Origin: JAQVWU01 sp964628455
GTDB taxonomy: Bacteria; Bacillota; Clostridia; Oscillospirales; CAG-272
DNA: 8,443 bases
Reading direction: 5' to 3'
Assembly (NCBI GenBank): GCA_964628455.1
Contig: CAZVPD010000158.1
Location: forward strand, 1 to 8,443
This document shows, piece by piece, positions 1 to 6,340 of the stretch; position 1 is the stretch's first letter, and every line of letters begins with the position of its first letter. The notes beneath the pieces were generated by a model, which saw nothing but the letters and a program-made list of their open reading frames with translations, searched no databases and was not told the DNA's origin. Position numbers and translations under genes: made by a program.

Positions 1-10
1 ACCCAACACC

Positions 11-39
11 ATTATACCACTTTATGTGTCGCAATTCAA
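11..39 (-). promoter_or_regulatory. sigma-A-type promoter firing out of the left edge
   Basis: Read on the minus strand, a TTGAAT -35 box (34-39) is followed by exactly 17 bases and a perfect TATAAT -10 box (11-16). A TGG just before the -10 gives an extended -10. This is the best consensus match in the window. It lies beyond the stop of the surface-protein gene at 117 and points away from it, so it should drive a separate minus-strand gene just outside the window. Its target cannot be seen. Confidence 0.65.
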
Positions 40-116
40 TAGTTATATATATATAGACGGCATAGAACATCAATTTTGTTTTGTATGTAAGACTTTATTT
101 TACATCAGCCCGAGAG

Positions 117-1058
117 TTAATTTTTATCCTTTGTCTTAATCCGTGTCAGCCGGTATTGCATGAAGACAGCCGCTCCGGCGATAAGGATTGTAACGGTCGT
201 TAAGTCTGCGGTTTTGGGGGCTGCCTCGGTGCCCGAAATTTCTGCGGGCGCAGCCGCTTCTGTCTCGGCGATGACAGCTGCTTCTGTGACAACTTCCATG
301 GCGGCGTCGGCAAGTGCAATAGAATCGACTGTGAAGTTCGCTTTGCTGGCATACTGCACCATACATGTAAAGTGCATGACCTGCTTCCAGTCAATGCCTT
401 CGAAACTGTCGTTTGAAATACACTCGAAATCACCAACGCCCATCGCATAATCGGACAGAGGTATAAGCATCGAGCCGTCAAAATTTCCGGGAATCACGGT
501 ATAGCAAAGCATATCCCCGTAACTGACACCGTCGGAGCATAACGCATAAACATTCTCGGTGTCCACTGCATTAAAGTTTGTATCGAGCAGCTGCTGTGCC
601 CCGTTGACCCAGATTCGGACCCTGCCGTCAGCACCGTCGTTGACGTCGAGTGCAGGAGTAAGGTTGAAGGGAGTATCCGTGTTATTCCGGATTCGCATAG
701 TCAGGTATTGTCCCGCGGTCCAGTCGTTGTATGTGTCGCTGCCGCCGAGGTATGAGCATTCGAAACCGGTCAGAATAACGCCGTCGCCGTCGTTGTATTC
801 CGAGATTTCAACCGACAGCGCATTTGCCGTGCCGTCAAGTCCTTTCTCCGTACCGATGGTAGTGTCAGCCCACCTGGTACCCCATTTGTTGCCCCCTGCC
901 TCGATGTTCACCGTGGCGTCCGAACCGCTGTCAAAGTCGGCCAGTACCTGCTTGACTTTGATGTTGTAATGTGCGGATGTTTCTGCCGTGGAATACAACC
1001 CCAGTAAAGAAACGCAGAGCAATACAGACACGAGTATGCCGATAATGTGTTTTTGCAT
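117..1058 (-). CDS. secreted, C-terminally anchored surface protein with beta-sandwich-like ectodomain
   Basis: A 313-residue exported protein of unknown specific function. Residues 1-29 form a signal peptide (QKH, a hydrophobic run, then STAETSA). Residues about 33-250 look like a beta-sandwich ligand- or carbohydrate-binding domain: it opens with VLADFDSG and contains YLTMRIRNNTDTPF and NFDGSMLIPLSDY, a pattern I associate with CBM-like domains; this is inference. Residues 252-280 are a Glu/Ala/Thr-rich stalk. PKTAD (281-285), a hydrophobic segment (286-302) and a basic tail (YRLTRIKTKDKN) follow. The PKTAD tail resembles a degenerate sorting signal, but it may be only a membrane anchor. 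The ATG is fixed by GGGAGG at 1065-1070, six bases upstream. The same architecture recurs in the gene at 6341. No enzymatic motif is apparent. Confidence 0.85.
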   Translation of the reverse strand: MQKHIIGILVSVLLCVSLLGLYSTAETSAHYNIKVKQVLADFDSGSDATVNIEAGGNKWGTRWADTTIGTEKGLDGTANALSVEISEYNDGDGVILTGFECSYLGGSDTYNDWTAGQYLTMRIRNNTDTPFNLTPALDVNDGADGRVRIWVNGAQQLLDTNFNAVDTENVYALCSDGVSYGDMLCYTVIPGNFDGSMLIPLSDYAMGVGDFECISNDSFEGIDWKQVMHFTCMVQYASKANFTVDSIALADAAMEVVTEAAVIAETEAAAPAEISGTEAAPKTADLTTVTILIAGAAVFMQYRLTRIKTKDKN

Positions 1059-1360
1059 GATTTTCCTCCCTCACTTTTTTTAAATATTAAAAAATAGTAT
1101 ATAACTGTTTAACAATAACATATGATTATTAATATTTCGTTAAATAAATACACTATAATTGTAAACAAAGCTTATACCAGGTTACGTTTTCCTTTGCAAT
1201 ATACCATTGCGGTTGAATAATGCATGAAATACGGTCACAATCGCATGTTTTGATTTCGGCTCTTCCGTTTACGAGGCAGCCGGCCGCACAGACGGCAGCT
1301 CCGTCAAATCACCGGATAAGTTTCTCACCGGCGCAAACGCTGTCCGGCCGAAAGCACCGG
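1059..1360. other. intergenic region between amidohydrolase and surface-protein genes
   Basis: The part from about 1071 to 1170 is strongly AT-rich and should hold the promoter of the surface-protein gene. The part from 1240 to 1360 is GC-rich, with only short hairpins such as GACGG-N5-CCGTC at 1291-1305. I see no U-tracted intrinsic terminator after the amidohydrolase stop and no additional gene. Confidence 0.5.
1086..1115 (-). promoter_or_regulatory. possible promoter of the 117-1058 surface-protein gene
   Basis: On the minus strand, TTGTTA (1110-1115) and TTTAAT (1086-1091) are separated by 18 bases and followed by a predicted start about 20 bases before the ATG, leaving room for the ribosome site. 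The surroundings are very AT-rich, so chance matches are likely. TATACT and TATAGT boxes nearby have no -35 partner. Confidence 0.3.
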
Positions 1361-2128
1361 TCACGGTATGCCTTTTAAGAACCGTCCGAAAAGCCTGATC
1401 GCGTTGCCGCGGAGTATGTTTTTTTTATCGGTGTCGGAGAGGGGGGAAAATCCGATCCTTCCGCGCTGAAAACCGGGCGCATAGGTATCGGAGCCGTAAA
1501 GGATCCGCTCCGAACCGACCTGTCCGACGGTATATTCGAGGACGTTGTTGTTGGAGCTGGCGATACCCGAGGTGTCGGCGTAGACATTCCCGTGTTTAGC
1601 TTTGCCGATTGCGGCGGCGTAGGCGGCGCTGCCGAGATGAGCCATGATGAAGCTGACTTCGGGATATCTGTCTGCAAAGGGTAGAATATACTCCGGAGAG
1701 CTCTCCGGGTGTATCAGGACCACCGCGCCGAATCCGGAGGCAAAAGAAAAGATCCTGTCGCCGAACTCATCCAGCGAATAGCCGTGGCAGGGCGGGTGCA
1801 GCTTGATCCCCGCGCATTTGCCGGTCCCGAGTATGCGTTCCGCCTGCGCAAAGGTCTGTTCGCTGCGCGGCTCGATGACGACCCACTGAAAGACGCGGCT
1901 GTTCTCAAGCGCGATGCGATGCATATACTCGTTTTCTTCGGCCACGGTCTCCGTGCGCAGCACCGAGGCAAAGGTCGAACAGAACATCGCCCCGACACCC
2001 GCCGCCTCGTTCAGCTTTTCAAGCCGGTCGAGCCGCGCGCTGTAGATCTCGTTCTCATCGCTGTCAAATGGCGAGCCGCGGTTGATATGCGAATGCACGT
2101 CGACCGCGACAATATCGTGTACGGACAT
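1361..2128 (-). CDS. amidohydrolase family 2 (Amidohydro_2) metal-dependent hydrolase
   Basis: A 255-residue cytoplasmic TIM-barrel hydrolase of the amidohydrolase superfamily; members hydrolyse or decarboxylate small organic acids, amides or lactones, and the substrate here is unknown. Visible motifs are DVHSH near the N terminus (metal ligands His12 and His14), GIKLHP in mid-protein, VLIHPE, IMAHLGS, YADTSG, ILYGSDTY (candidate catalytic or metal Asp) and the family-typical C-terminal ILRGNAIRLF. The reading frame stays open upstream to an ATG at 2305, but that stretch is arginine-rich, overlaps the end of the upstream gene and lies before the barrel. I therefore start at MSVHD. GGAAGGGGGT lies about 12 bases before this ATG, a rather long spacing. 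The gene follows the solute-binding protein by 103 bases on the same strand with no evident terminator, suggesting cotranscription and action on the captured solute (inference). Confidence 0.85.
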   Translation of the reverse strand: MSVHDIVAVDVHSHINRGSPFDSDENEIYSARLDRLEKLNEAAGVGAMFCSTFASVLRTETVAEENEYMHRIALENSRVFQWVVIEPRSEQTFAQAERILGTGKCAGIKLHPPCHGYSLDEFGDRIFSFASGFGAVVLIHPESSPEYILPFADRYPEVSFIMAHLGSAAYAAAIGKAKHGNVYADTSGIASSNNNVLEYTVGQVGSERILYGSDTYAPGFQRGRIGFSPLSDTDKKNILRGNAIRLFGRFLKGIP

Positions 2129-2231
2129 GGTGAAGACATGACCCCCTTCCGGCGATCCGGCATGCGAGGCGACTGTTCCGCGCTGCCCGGGGCCGGTTTT
2201 TAACTTTGTGCTGTTGTTTCGGCGCCGCGCT

Positions 2232-3722
2232 TCAGGACGGCGTCCCCATGAACAGCTCATACGATTTTTCCAGAGCCGTCTGCGCCTTTTCGGCGGCTTT
2301 TTCATAGGAGGAAGCGAATCCTTCCCCGTTTTTGATCGTATTGTCGATCACGGTGCCCAGGTTCCCCCACCCGAACACCCTCCCGATGTCGTACATCCTC
2401 GAACTGAAAATAATTTCCAGCATCCCGAGGCTCTCCTCGTCCCTCGTGTATTTGCCGGTAAGCGTCACGTTGTAGTAGGCGTCTTTGATATCGGCCGACT
2501 CCCAGGCCAGCGCTTCGAGAAGGATGCCCGTCCTCTCCGTGTTGACGGCGGTCGCCGGAACGCAGATGCCGCTGCAGGCGTGCGAATCGATGCACTGGTA
2601 GTAATCTTCCTGCTCCTCGTTGAATTTGGGGCCCGGCAGCAGTCCGAAATCATCGCTCATGCCGCGGTACTGCTTGATGTTGTAGATGTTCGCCTCGCGG
2701 AACAGAAGCCTGCCTTCCGTCAGCATTTTATTCAGCTCAAGCCAGCCGTTCTCCACGTTCTTCATCTCGCTGACCCAGATGACGCAGGTCTTGTCGCACA
2801 ACAGTCTGATCAGTTCCTCCATGATCAGAACCGTGCGGTCGCTCATGAGGGTCAGTTCCGGTTTCCCTTCGGAATTCAGCGCCGCGATGCGCTCCCCCGC
2901 GGAATGCAGCAGATACTGGCCGCCGTTGTAGTCGTCGCCGTATCCGAACGAATCGTTCAGGTCAAGCAGGCCGTCTCCGTTGATGTCATAGGTCACGGTC
3001 TTTGCCATTTCATACAGGACTCCGTAGGTCCAGCGCCCGTCCTCAACATCCCGGTACGGGTTCCGGAGACTGAATTTCTCCACCATCGCCTTGTTGAAGA
3101 CGACGCACCAGTTGTATTCCTCGTCCTCCATGCTGATGTCGCCGGTCGCCATGTGGATCTTGTTGCCCATCGCCAGGTCGGCGGTCAGCTTCTGATCCCA
3201 CCAGGGCTTCTGCAGGTTCAGGTACGGTATTCCGCCCAGCTCGAGGATATAGCCGGGTTCCGCCAGAAAATAGGCGCGGTCGATCAAAGGCATGACGACG
3301 TCATACGCGTCGTCTCCGGCGGAGACCGTTTTCTTCGCGGTCGCTTCCGCGTCGGCGACTTCGGTCAGTCGTATGGATATGCCGCAGCGGTCTTCGATGG
3401 CCGTGTTCCTTGCGAAAACGGCGTCGTTGATCGGTTCGCCGCTGCGGTCCGCGTTATAGCCGAAATCGCTCCAGAAATGGGATCCTGGCTCGTTGGAGTT
3501 TCCCATGGACGTGCTGTTCACGGAAAGGATCCTGAACTCATAACCTTCAAAATCAACGGACGGGAGTTCGGGCGCTTCGCGGGGCGCCGTCTCGTCTGCG
3601 GATTCGGACGCCTCGTCCGCCATACTCGTTTGTTCTCCAGCCGCCGCGTCCGCGCTGTCCGCGCAGGCGGTCAGAAGCAAAAATGACAACAGGATAAAAC
3701 CGGCAATAAAACGTTTCGGCAT
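2232..3722 (-). CDS. extracellular solute-binding lipoprotein (ABC transporter family 1 type)
   Basis: A 496-residue lipoprotein that should sit on the outer face of the membrane and deliver a solute, most often a carbohydrate in this family, to an ABC permease. MPKRF followed by a hydrophobic run and LTAC gives a lipobox with Cys20 as the lipidated residue; an acidic Ala/Ser/Glu-rich tether follows. Family hallmarks include YEFRILSVN near the mature N terminus, a VFNKAMVEKF...NPY...GRWTY block, and an EF-hand-like calcium loop at 246-257 (D-x-N-x-D-G-x-x-D). The frame extends 27 residues upstream, but the lipobox geometry and GGGGAGGG at 3732-3739 fix the ATG at 3722. The amidohydrolase gene lies 103 bases downstream. 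No permease or ATPase gene is in the window, so this is an orphan binding protein or its transporter lies elsewhere. Ligand cannot be read from sequence. Confidence 0.9.
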   Translation of the reverse strand: MPKRFIAGFILLSFLLLTACADSADAAAGEQTSMADEASESADETAPREAPELPSVDFEGYEFRILSVNSTSMGNSNEPGSHFWSDFGYNADRSGEPINDAVFARNTAIEDRCGISIRLTEVADAEATAKKTVSAGDDAYDVVMPLIDRAYFLAEPGYILELGGIPYLNLQKPWWDQKLTADLAMGNKIHMATGDISMEDEEYNWCVVFNKAMVEKFSLRNPYRDVEDGRWTYGVLYEMAKTVTYDINGDGLLDLNDSFGYGDDYNGGQYLLHSAGERIAALNSEGKPELTLMSDRTVLIMEELIRLLCDKTCVIWVSEMKNVENGWLELNKMLTEGRLLFREANIYNIKQYRGMSDDFGLLPGPKFNEEQEDYYQCIDSHACSGICVPATAVNTERTGILLEALAWESADIKDAYYNVTLTGKYTRDEESLGMLEIIFSSRMYDIGRVFGWGNLGTVIDNTIKNGEGFASSYEKAAEKAQTALEKSYELFMGTPS

Positions 3723-3794
3723 GATCGTTATCCCTCCCCGGCAGGCTGTCGGACATGCGGCTGTTGATTTTGTGAAGGTTTCGACTACTTCACT

Positions 3795-3823
3795 ATAATA
3801 CAATTATGCGAACGATCTATGAA
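3795..3823 (-). promoter_or_regulatory. promoter of the solute-binding protein/amidohydrolase unit
   Basis: On the minus strand, TTCATA (3818-3823; four of six consensus positions) and TATTAT (3795-3800; five of six) are separated by exactly 17 bases. The predicted start is near 3788, giving a leader of about 65 bases before the ATG at 3722. Spacing and position support it; the weak -35 box lowers confidence. Confidence 0.5.
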
Positions 3824-4041
3824 TAAAAAGAGAATAAAATATTAATATTCGGATCGCGCGACCGGCTGCCCGGAAAACTGTTCCCGATGTTTTTTTTTTC
3901 GCTTTTACGGATCCGCGCATCGGATGTAACCCCTGCCTGCGTCTGTATCCGAACGCCTCCGGCGATAAGGTCCGGGGGGTAAAAAATTGTCGGAAAACAT
4001 GAAAGTGTATCCTTTCGGATAGTATTAATTATTAAAAAACC

Positions 4042-4059
4042 TGCTATACTTTAAGTATA
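4042..4059 (+). promoter_or_regulatory. extended -10 box overlapped by a 15-bp palindrome
   Basis: TATACTT-T-AAGTATA (4045-4059) is a perfect inverted repeat. Its left arm is also a TATACT -10 box preceded by TGC, an extended -10 on the plus strand. No good -35 box is present 16-18 bases upstream. A repressor site over a promoter is possible, but AT-rich palindromes arise easily by chance and no intact gene follows for 800 bases. Confidence 0.25.
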
Positions 4060-4139
4060 AAAGTTTTTTTTTACGCAAACTTTAAGATCGGATATGAACC
4101 ATAAAAATCATTTTCCACGCGGTTCCGATGGTGCTTTAT

Positions 4140-4292
4140 TGAGTTTCATACTTTCCTGTACCTGCGGTTGCCGGAGATGAAACCGAAAACGCCGCAACAA
4201 AAGTCCCCTTCACCGCTTACCAGAAAAACGGACAGATTATACGGACAGCCGCACGGATTTGTAAAATAAAGCTGACAGTTGCGTTTTTATAA
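4140..4292 (+). pseudogene. possible remnant of a small secreted protein
   Basis: Between a TGA at 4140-4142 and a TAA at 4290-4292 one plus-strand frame reads as protein-like sequence: VSYFPVPAVAGDETENAA, then TKVPFTAYQKNGQIIRTA and a basic/hydrophobic end. VPAVA followed by GDETENAA resembles a signal-peptidase cleavage site. No start codon or ribosome site exists in this frame. A neighbouring frame starting at ATG 4094 gives ALLSFILS just upstream, which would supply a hydrophobic core if one frameshift were reversed. I do not recognise the parent family, and a chance frame is a real alternative. Confidence 0.2.
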
Positions 4293-4861
4293 ATCGTATA
4301 AAATCCGAAAAACCGATGAGGATAATAACCAGGCAAAACCGTTTGTCATATGATCCGACGGTTTGTAAAATCACATTTCATAACTCTAAAAGTCTGCTGC
4401 ATGATAAAGACGATCGCTTTTCAAACAGACAAATGATGAAAAAGAATAAACCCGACAAAAAAAGCACGGCGGTTCTGCTCGATCCCGTTCTTTCCGTTTC
4501 CGCGCTGTATCTTGCCTGCGGGTTCGATACCCGCCGTATAAAACGGCACTTCATCGGGTATGTTCCGGCGACAGACAGCGCATGTGTTACCGTATCCGAC
4601 CATCGCATAACAATCATTCGACAGATCAAGTTCCGTACCTGTTTTCAGACAAGGAGGCGGTCAGGCTGCACAGGAAAGTATCTGTAAAAGAGAAGTTTGA
4701 TAAATATCTTTGCTTAAGAGAAATTACATATCCGAAAAACGCGGCAGACAGTCCTATTCGTCACAGAAGGTGCATATATCCGAAAATAATCAGATCGCGC
4801 TGCGGTCCGTCAGAATCCATTAAAATTTCTAATAATAATAAACAGGAGTGTATAAAACAAA

Positions 4862-5740
4862 ATGAAAAGAAAAATAACGGTTGTTCTGATACTGAGTCTT
4901 ATATTGATGATGATCATGCCGTCCGCTATATTCTCAGCCGACATGAATATTGCCGCCTGGACATATTCGGGACCCGGATTAACAACTCTGGTACAAGACG
5001 GTTCTGACGGCATAAAATTCATTTATGATCTTCATAATGCCGAATTGGCCGGGCACTGGTGGAATATCAGCAGCATTGCGGAAACAGACGAAACATTTAC
5101 TTTTTACTGGGCATATTTGTATAAGTATGCGTCGTATGATGTGGAAGCTCAATTGATCGCCTATGCGAAACAGCCGGACGGGAACGAACAATCGGCCGTG
5201 CTTTATTGTCTTGCCGGAGGGGTTCCGCCTCCGCATACGTTAAACGGGGTTTCCTGCTTAGAACTGAAAGCCGGCTGTGAATACGGTTACAGAATATACA
5301 GCCGCAACAGAGGTGCGGCAAGTTATCTGTCAGGAAGCTTAAGAATTAAAGAAAAAATAATCGACATTGATATAGATATAAAACCCGGCGGTTATCCGAA
5401 CAGTATTAATTTAAGAAGCAACAGTGTCCTGCCTGTGGCTATCCTTACCACAACTGATTTTGACGCCGCCTGCGTTGATCCCGAGACCGTTAAGATAACG
5501 GGATCGCTGGGAAGCGCTTTCCCCGTCAAATGGGAACTGCTGGATGTGCCGGAAGTCTGGGATCCCGTATTAATGGCATATGCCGGCGACGGAGACCCGG
5601 ATCTGGTATTGTATTATGATACTCAGGAACTCAACGGTGTCCTCGGTCCGTCAGATACGGAAGCGGGATTCACCGGCAATATCTACGGAGGAGTGCATAT
5701 CAGAGGAACCGATTCCGTAAGGTTGATCGTAAAAAAATAA
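4862..5740 (+). CDS. secreted two-domain protein with C-terminal DIKPG/NSIN module
   Basis: A 292-residue exported protein. Residues 1-26 are a signal peptide (MKRK, a long hydrophobic stretch, then IFSA). Residues about 27-160 look like a beta-sandwich domain, with GHWWNISSIAE, FTFYWAYLYKY, LELKAGCEYGYRIYS and SYLSGSLRIKE resembling jelly-roll domains of surface proteins. Residues 166-292 match a widespread bacterial and archaeal module known only by its pattern: DIKPGG, NSINLRSN, LPVAILTT, FDAACVDPETV, an acidic DGDPDLVLYYDT (possible calcium site) and SVRLIV at the end. That module often occurs in tandem; here it is single. No membrane anchor or sortase tail is present, so the product may be released. 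The ATG is chosen because AGGAG (4844-4848) precedes it and the signal peptide begins there, although the spacing of 13 is long. Base composition is visibly more AT-rich than the genes on either side. Biochemical role unknown. Confidence 0.85.
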   Translation: MKRKITVVLILSLILMMIMPSAIFSADMNIAAWTYSGPGLTTLVQDGSDGIKFIYDLHNAELAGHWWNISSIAETDETFTFYWAYLYKYASYDVEAQLIAYAKQPDGNEQSAVLYCLAGGVPPPHTLNGVSCLELKAGCEYGYRIYSRNRGAASYLSGSLRIKEKIIDIDIDIKPGGYPNSINLRSNSVLPVAILTTTDFDAACVDPETVKITGSLGSAFPVKWELLDVPEVWDPVLMAYAGDGDPDLVLYYDTQELNGVLGPSDTEAGFTGNIYGGVHIRGTDSVRLIVKK

Positions 5741-5782
5741 CGTTATTTTGCTTTAGGATATTATAAAATAAGATCGAATGAA

Positions 5783-5815
5783 CCTGCAAGCGCCTGCAAG
5801 ATAATTAACCTGCAA
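5783..5815 (+). repeat. three CCTGCAA direct repeats upstream of a TATAAT box
   Basis: CCTGCAAG occurs at 5783-5790 and again at 5793-5800, one helical turn apart, and CCTGCAA recurs at 5809-5815. They end just before a perfect TATAAT at 5823-5828 that has no recognisable -35 box, so they could be binding sites for an activator or repressor (inference). Confidence 0.45.
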
Positions 5816-5822
5816 AGTGATA

Positions 5823-5908
5823 TATAATGACCCGGGTGAAGGGTAAAAAAGCAGAAGAGAAAGCCGTGTTCCGCAGCAAGAGTTAAATCTTGCTGCGGTT
5901 TTTTTTTT
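5823..5908 (+). ncRNA. candidate short RNA (promoter -10 box to terminator)
   Basis: A perfect TATAAT (5823-5828) predicts a start near 5835, and an intrinsic terminator ends at 5908, so a transcript of about 75 nt is possible. It would consist of a purine-rich 5' half (about 5835-5870) and an 11-bp hairpin with a U10 tail, as in many small RNAs. An open frame of 19 codons (5827-5886, beginning MTRVKGKKAEEK) also lies here and stops inside the hairpin loop. Its ATG is inside the -10 box and it lacks a ribosome site, so it cannot be made from this promoter except from a GTG at 5836. The simpler alternative is that the whole segment is the 3' untranslated region of the gene ending at 5740. Confidence 0.3.
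5871..5908 (+). terminator. strong intrinsic terminator
   Basis: CCGCAGCAAGA (5871-5881) pairs perfectly with TCTTGCTGCGG (5888-5898) around a six-base loop, and ten T residues follow at once (5899-5908). It ends plus-strand transcription 131 bases after the secreted-protein stop, either of that gene or of a short RNA starting in between. Confidence 0.92.
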
Positions 5909-5970
5909 ACACTGAATGATTCCACTTCGTGAAAAAAGCAATCCCAGGATCGGATAAACGAAAAACAAGC

Positions 5971-6004
5971 GGATCATTTTGACACGTGATCCCCACAAAA
6001 TGAT
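5971..6004. repeat. overlapping, mutually exclusive inverted repeats
   Basis: ATCATTTTG (5973-5981) is the exact reverse complement of CAAAATGAT (5996-6004), with a 14-base loop. GGATCA (5971-5976) also pairs with TGATCC (5987-5992). The two pairings share bases 5973-5976, so only one can form at a time. No U tract follows and no gene begins nearby. Confidence 0.5.
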
Positions 6005-6020
6005 AAAAATAATCATAATT

Positions 6021-6233
6021 TCAAAAATCAAAATAAGCTTGAACGAAACCGGTCCGCGGAGGCTGCAATACAGCGTCATAAATGATATCGCTGATAAATT
6101 TCCCGACAGCATATTCATTGTATTCCGGTATGACAGCCTGTGTTTTCCCTGCCTTTTCCCCGCAGACCTTCTTTGCTTCGGGTTTCCCGGAACATGCAGA
6201 GAGATGCCGTATAAATGGACGGATTATTAACAA
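6021..6233 (-). pseudogene. doubtful small ORF or coding remnant
   Basis: A 70-codon minus-strand frame reads ACSGKPEAKKVCGEKAGK and then IPEYNEYAVGKFISDIIYDA, with amino-acid usage that looks coding-like. It would have to start at a TTG (6231-6233) without a ribosome site, and it stops in AT-rich DNA. I recognise no family. It may be the eroded end of a gene or a chance frame. Confidence 0.15.
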
Positions 6234-6259
6234 TTAACAAAAGGTTCATCAAAAACACA

Positions 6260-6287
6260 CTGAAAATTCATCATATAGTGCTACTAT
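6260..6287 (+). promoter_or_regulatory. extended -10 promoter of the 6341 surface-protein gene
   Basis: CTGAAA (6260-6265; four of six consensus positions) and TACTAT (6282-6287; five of six) are 16 bases apart, and TGC directly precedes the -10, making an extended -10 site. Predicted initiation is near 6294, about 47 bases before the ATG. Confidence 0.55.
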
Positions 6288-6293
6288 GACCGT

Positions 6294-6327
6294 AACGAAC
6301 GTGTGATCACGCACGTTGAGAACGAAC
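6294..6327 (+). promoter_or_regulatory. 20-bp dyad between AACGAAC direct repeats at the transcription start
   Basis: AACGTGTG (6298-6305) pairs with CGCACGTT (6310-6317) around ATCA, with one mismatch that is a G-U pair in RNA; the centre GTGATCAC is a perfect palindrome. AACGAAC lies at 6294-6300 and 6321-6327, framing the dyad. The element sits on or just after the predicted start of transcription, before GGAGG at 6328-6332. It could be an operator or a 5' leader hairpin; the sequence alone cannot decide. Confidence 0.5.
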
Positions 6328-6340
6328 GGAGGATTTCAAT

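Larger units (their letters stand above)
3824..4861. other. long spacer between divergent genes with no convincing intact gene
   Basis: This region separates the minus-strand solute-binding unit from the plus-strand secreted-protein gene. It holds an AT-rich palindrome (4045-4059), a degenerate coding remnant (4140-4292) and several open frames of 60-140 codons without ribosome sites or recognisable protein features (for example plus-strand 4316-4687 and 4582-5007, the latter overlapping a real gene). ATCCGAAAA occurs near 4304, 4731 and 4779. A T10 run at about 3890-3899 follows only a weak GGAA/TTCC hairpin. The size and the decayed look suggest an eroded gene or a former insertion site (inference). 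Confidence 0.5.
5741..6340. other. 600-base spacer between the two exported-protein genes
   Basis: Beyond the repeats, TATAAT box and terminator described separately, this AT-rich stretch contains overlapping inverted repeats (5971-6004) and, at its right end, the promoter and dyad of the 6341 gene. A minus-strand frame at 5753-6118 runs through the terminator sequence and reads as low-complexity hydrophobic sequence; I do not call it a gene. A second minus-strand frame at 6021-6233 is listed as a doubtful remnant. Confidence 0.5.

Noticed and set aside
2129..2305. N-terminal extension of the amidohydrolase to an ATG at 2305
   Set aside because: The added 59 residues are Arg/Lys-rich with no family similarity and would overlap the preceding gene by 74 bases. 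The DVHSH motif normally lies close to the N terminus, as it does with the start at 2128.
2208..3686. 492-codon plus-strand open frame
   Set aside because: It is the antisense shadow of the solute-binding lipoprotein gene in GC-rich DNA. Its His/Val/Arg/Gln-rich translation and lack of a start signal are typical of such shadows.
3840..3899. T10 run after a GGAA-N5-TTCC hairpin as a terminator
   Set aside because: The stem is only four to five bases and is separated from the T run by several bases. No plus-strand gene ends here, and it lies upstream of the minus-strand promoter.
4518..4534. tRNA T-arm look-alike: GCGGG, loop TTCGATA, CCCGC
   Set aside because: The arm is perfect, but no D-arm, anticodon arm or matching acceptor strand lies upstream: the seven bases after the arm (CGTATAA) have no partner near 4470. 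It is treated as coincidence or at most a decayed fragment.
4316..4687. 123-codon plus-strand frame
   Set aside because: No ribosome site, no signal peptide or domain pattern, an erratic mix of Arg, Cys and Lys, and an equally long frame on the opposite strand. It looks like non-coding DNA.
4582..5007. 141-codon plus-strand frame
   Set aside because: It overlaps the well-supported secreted-protein gene by nearly 150 bases in another frame and lacks a ribosome site.
5753..6118. 121-codon minus-strand hydrophobic frame
   Set aside because: It runs through the terminator hairpin and its A/T tracts, has no ribosome site, and its hydrophobicity follows from AT-rich sequence.
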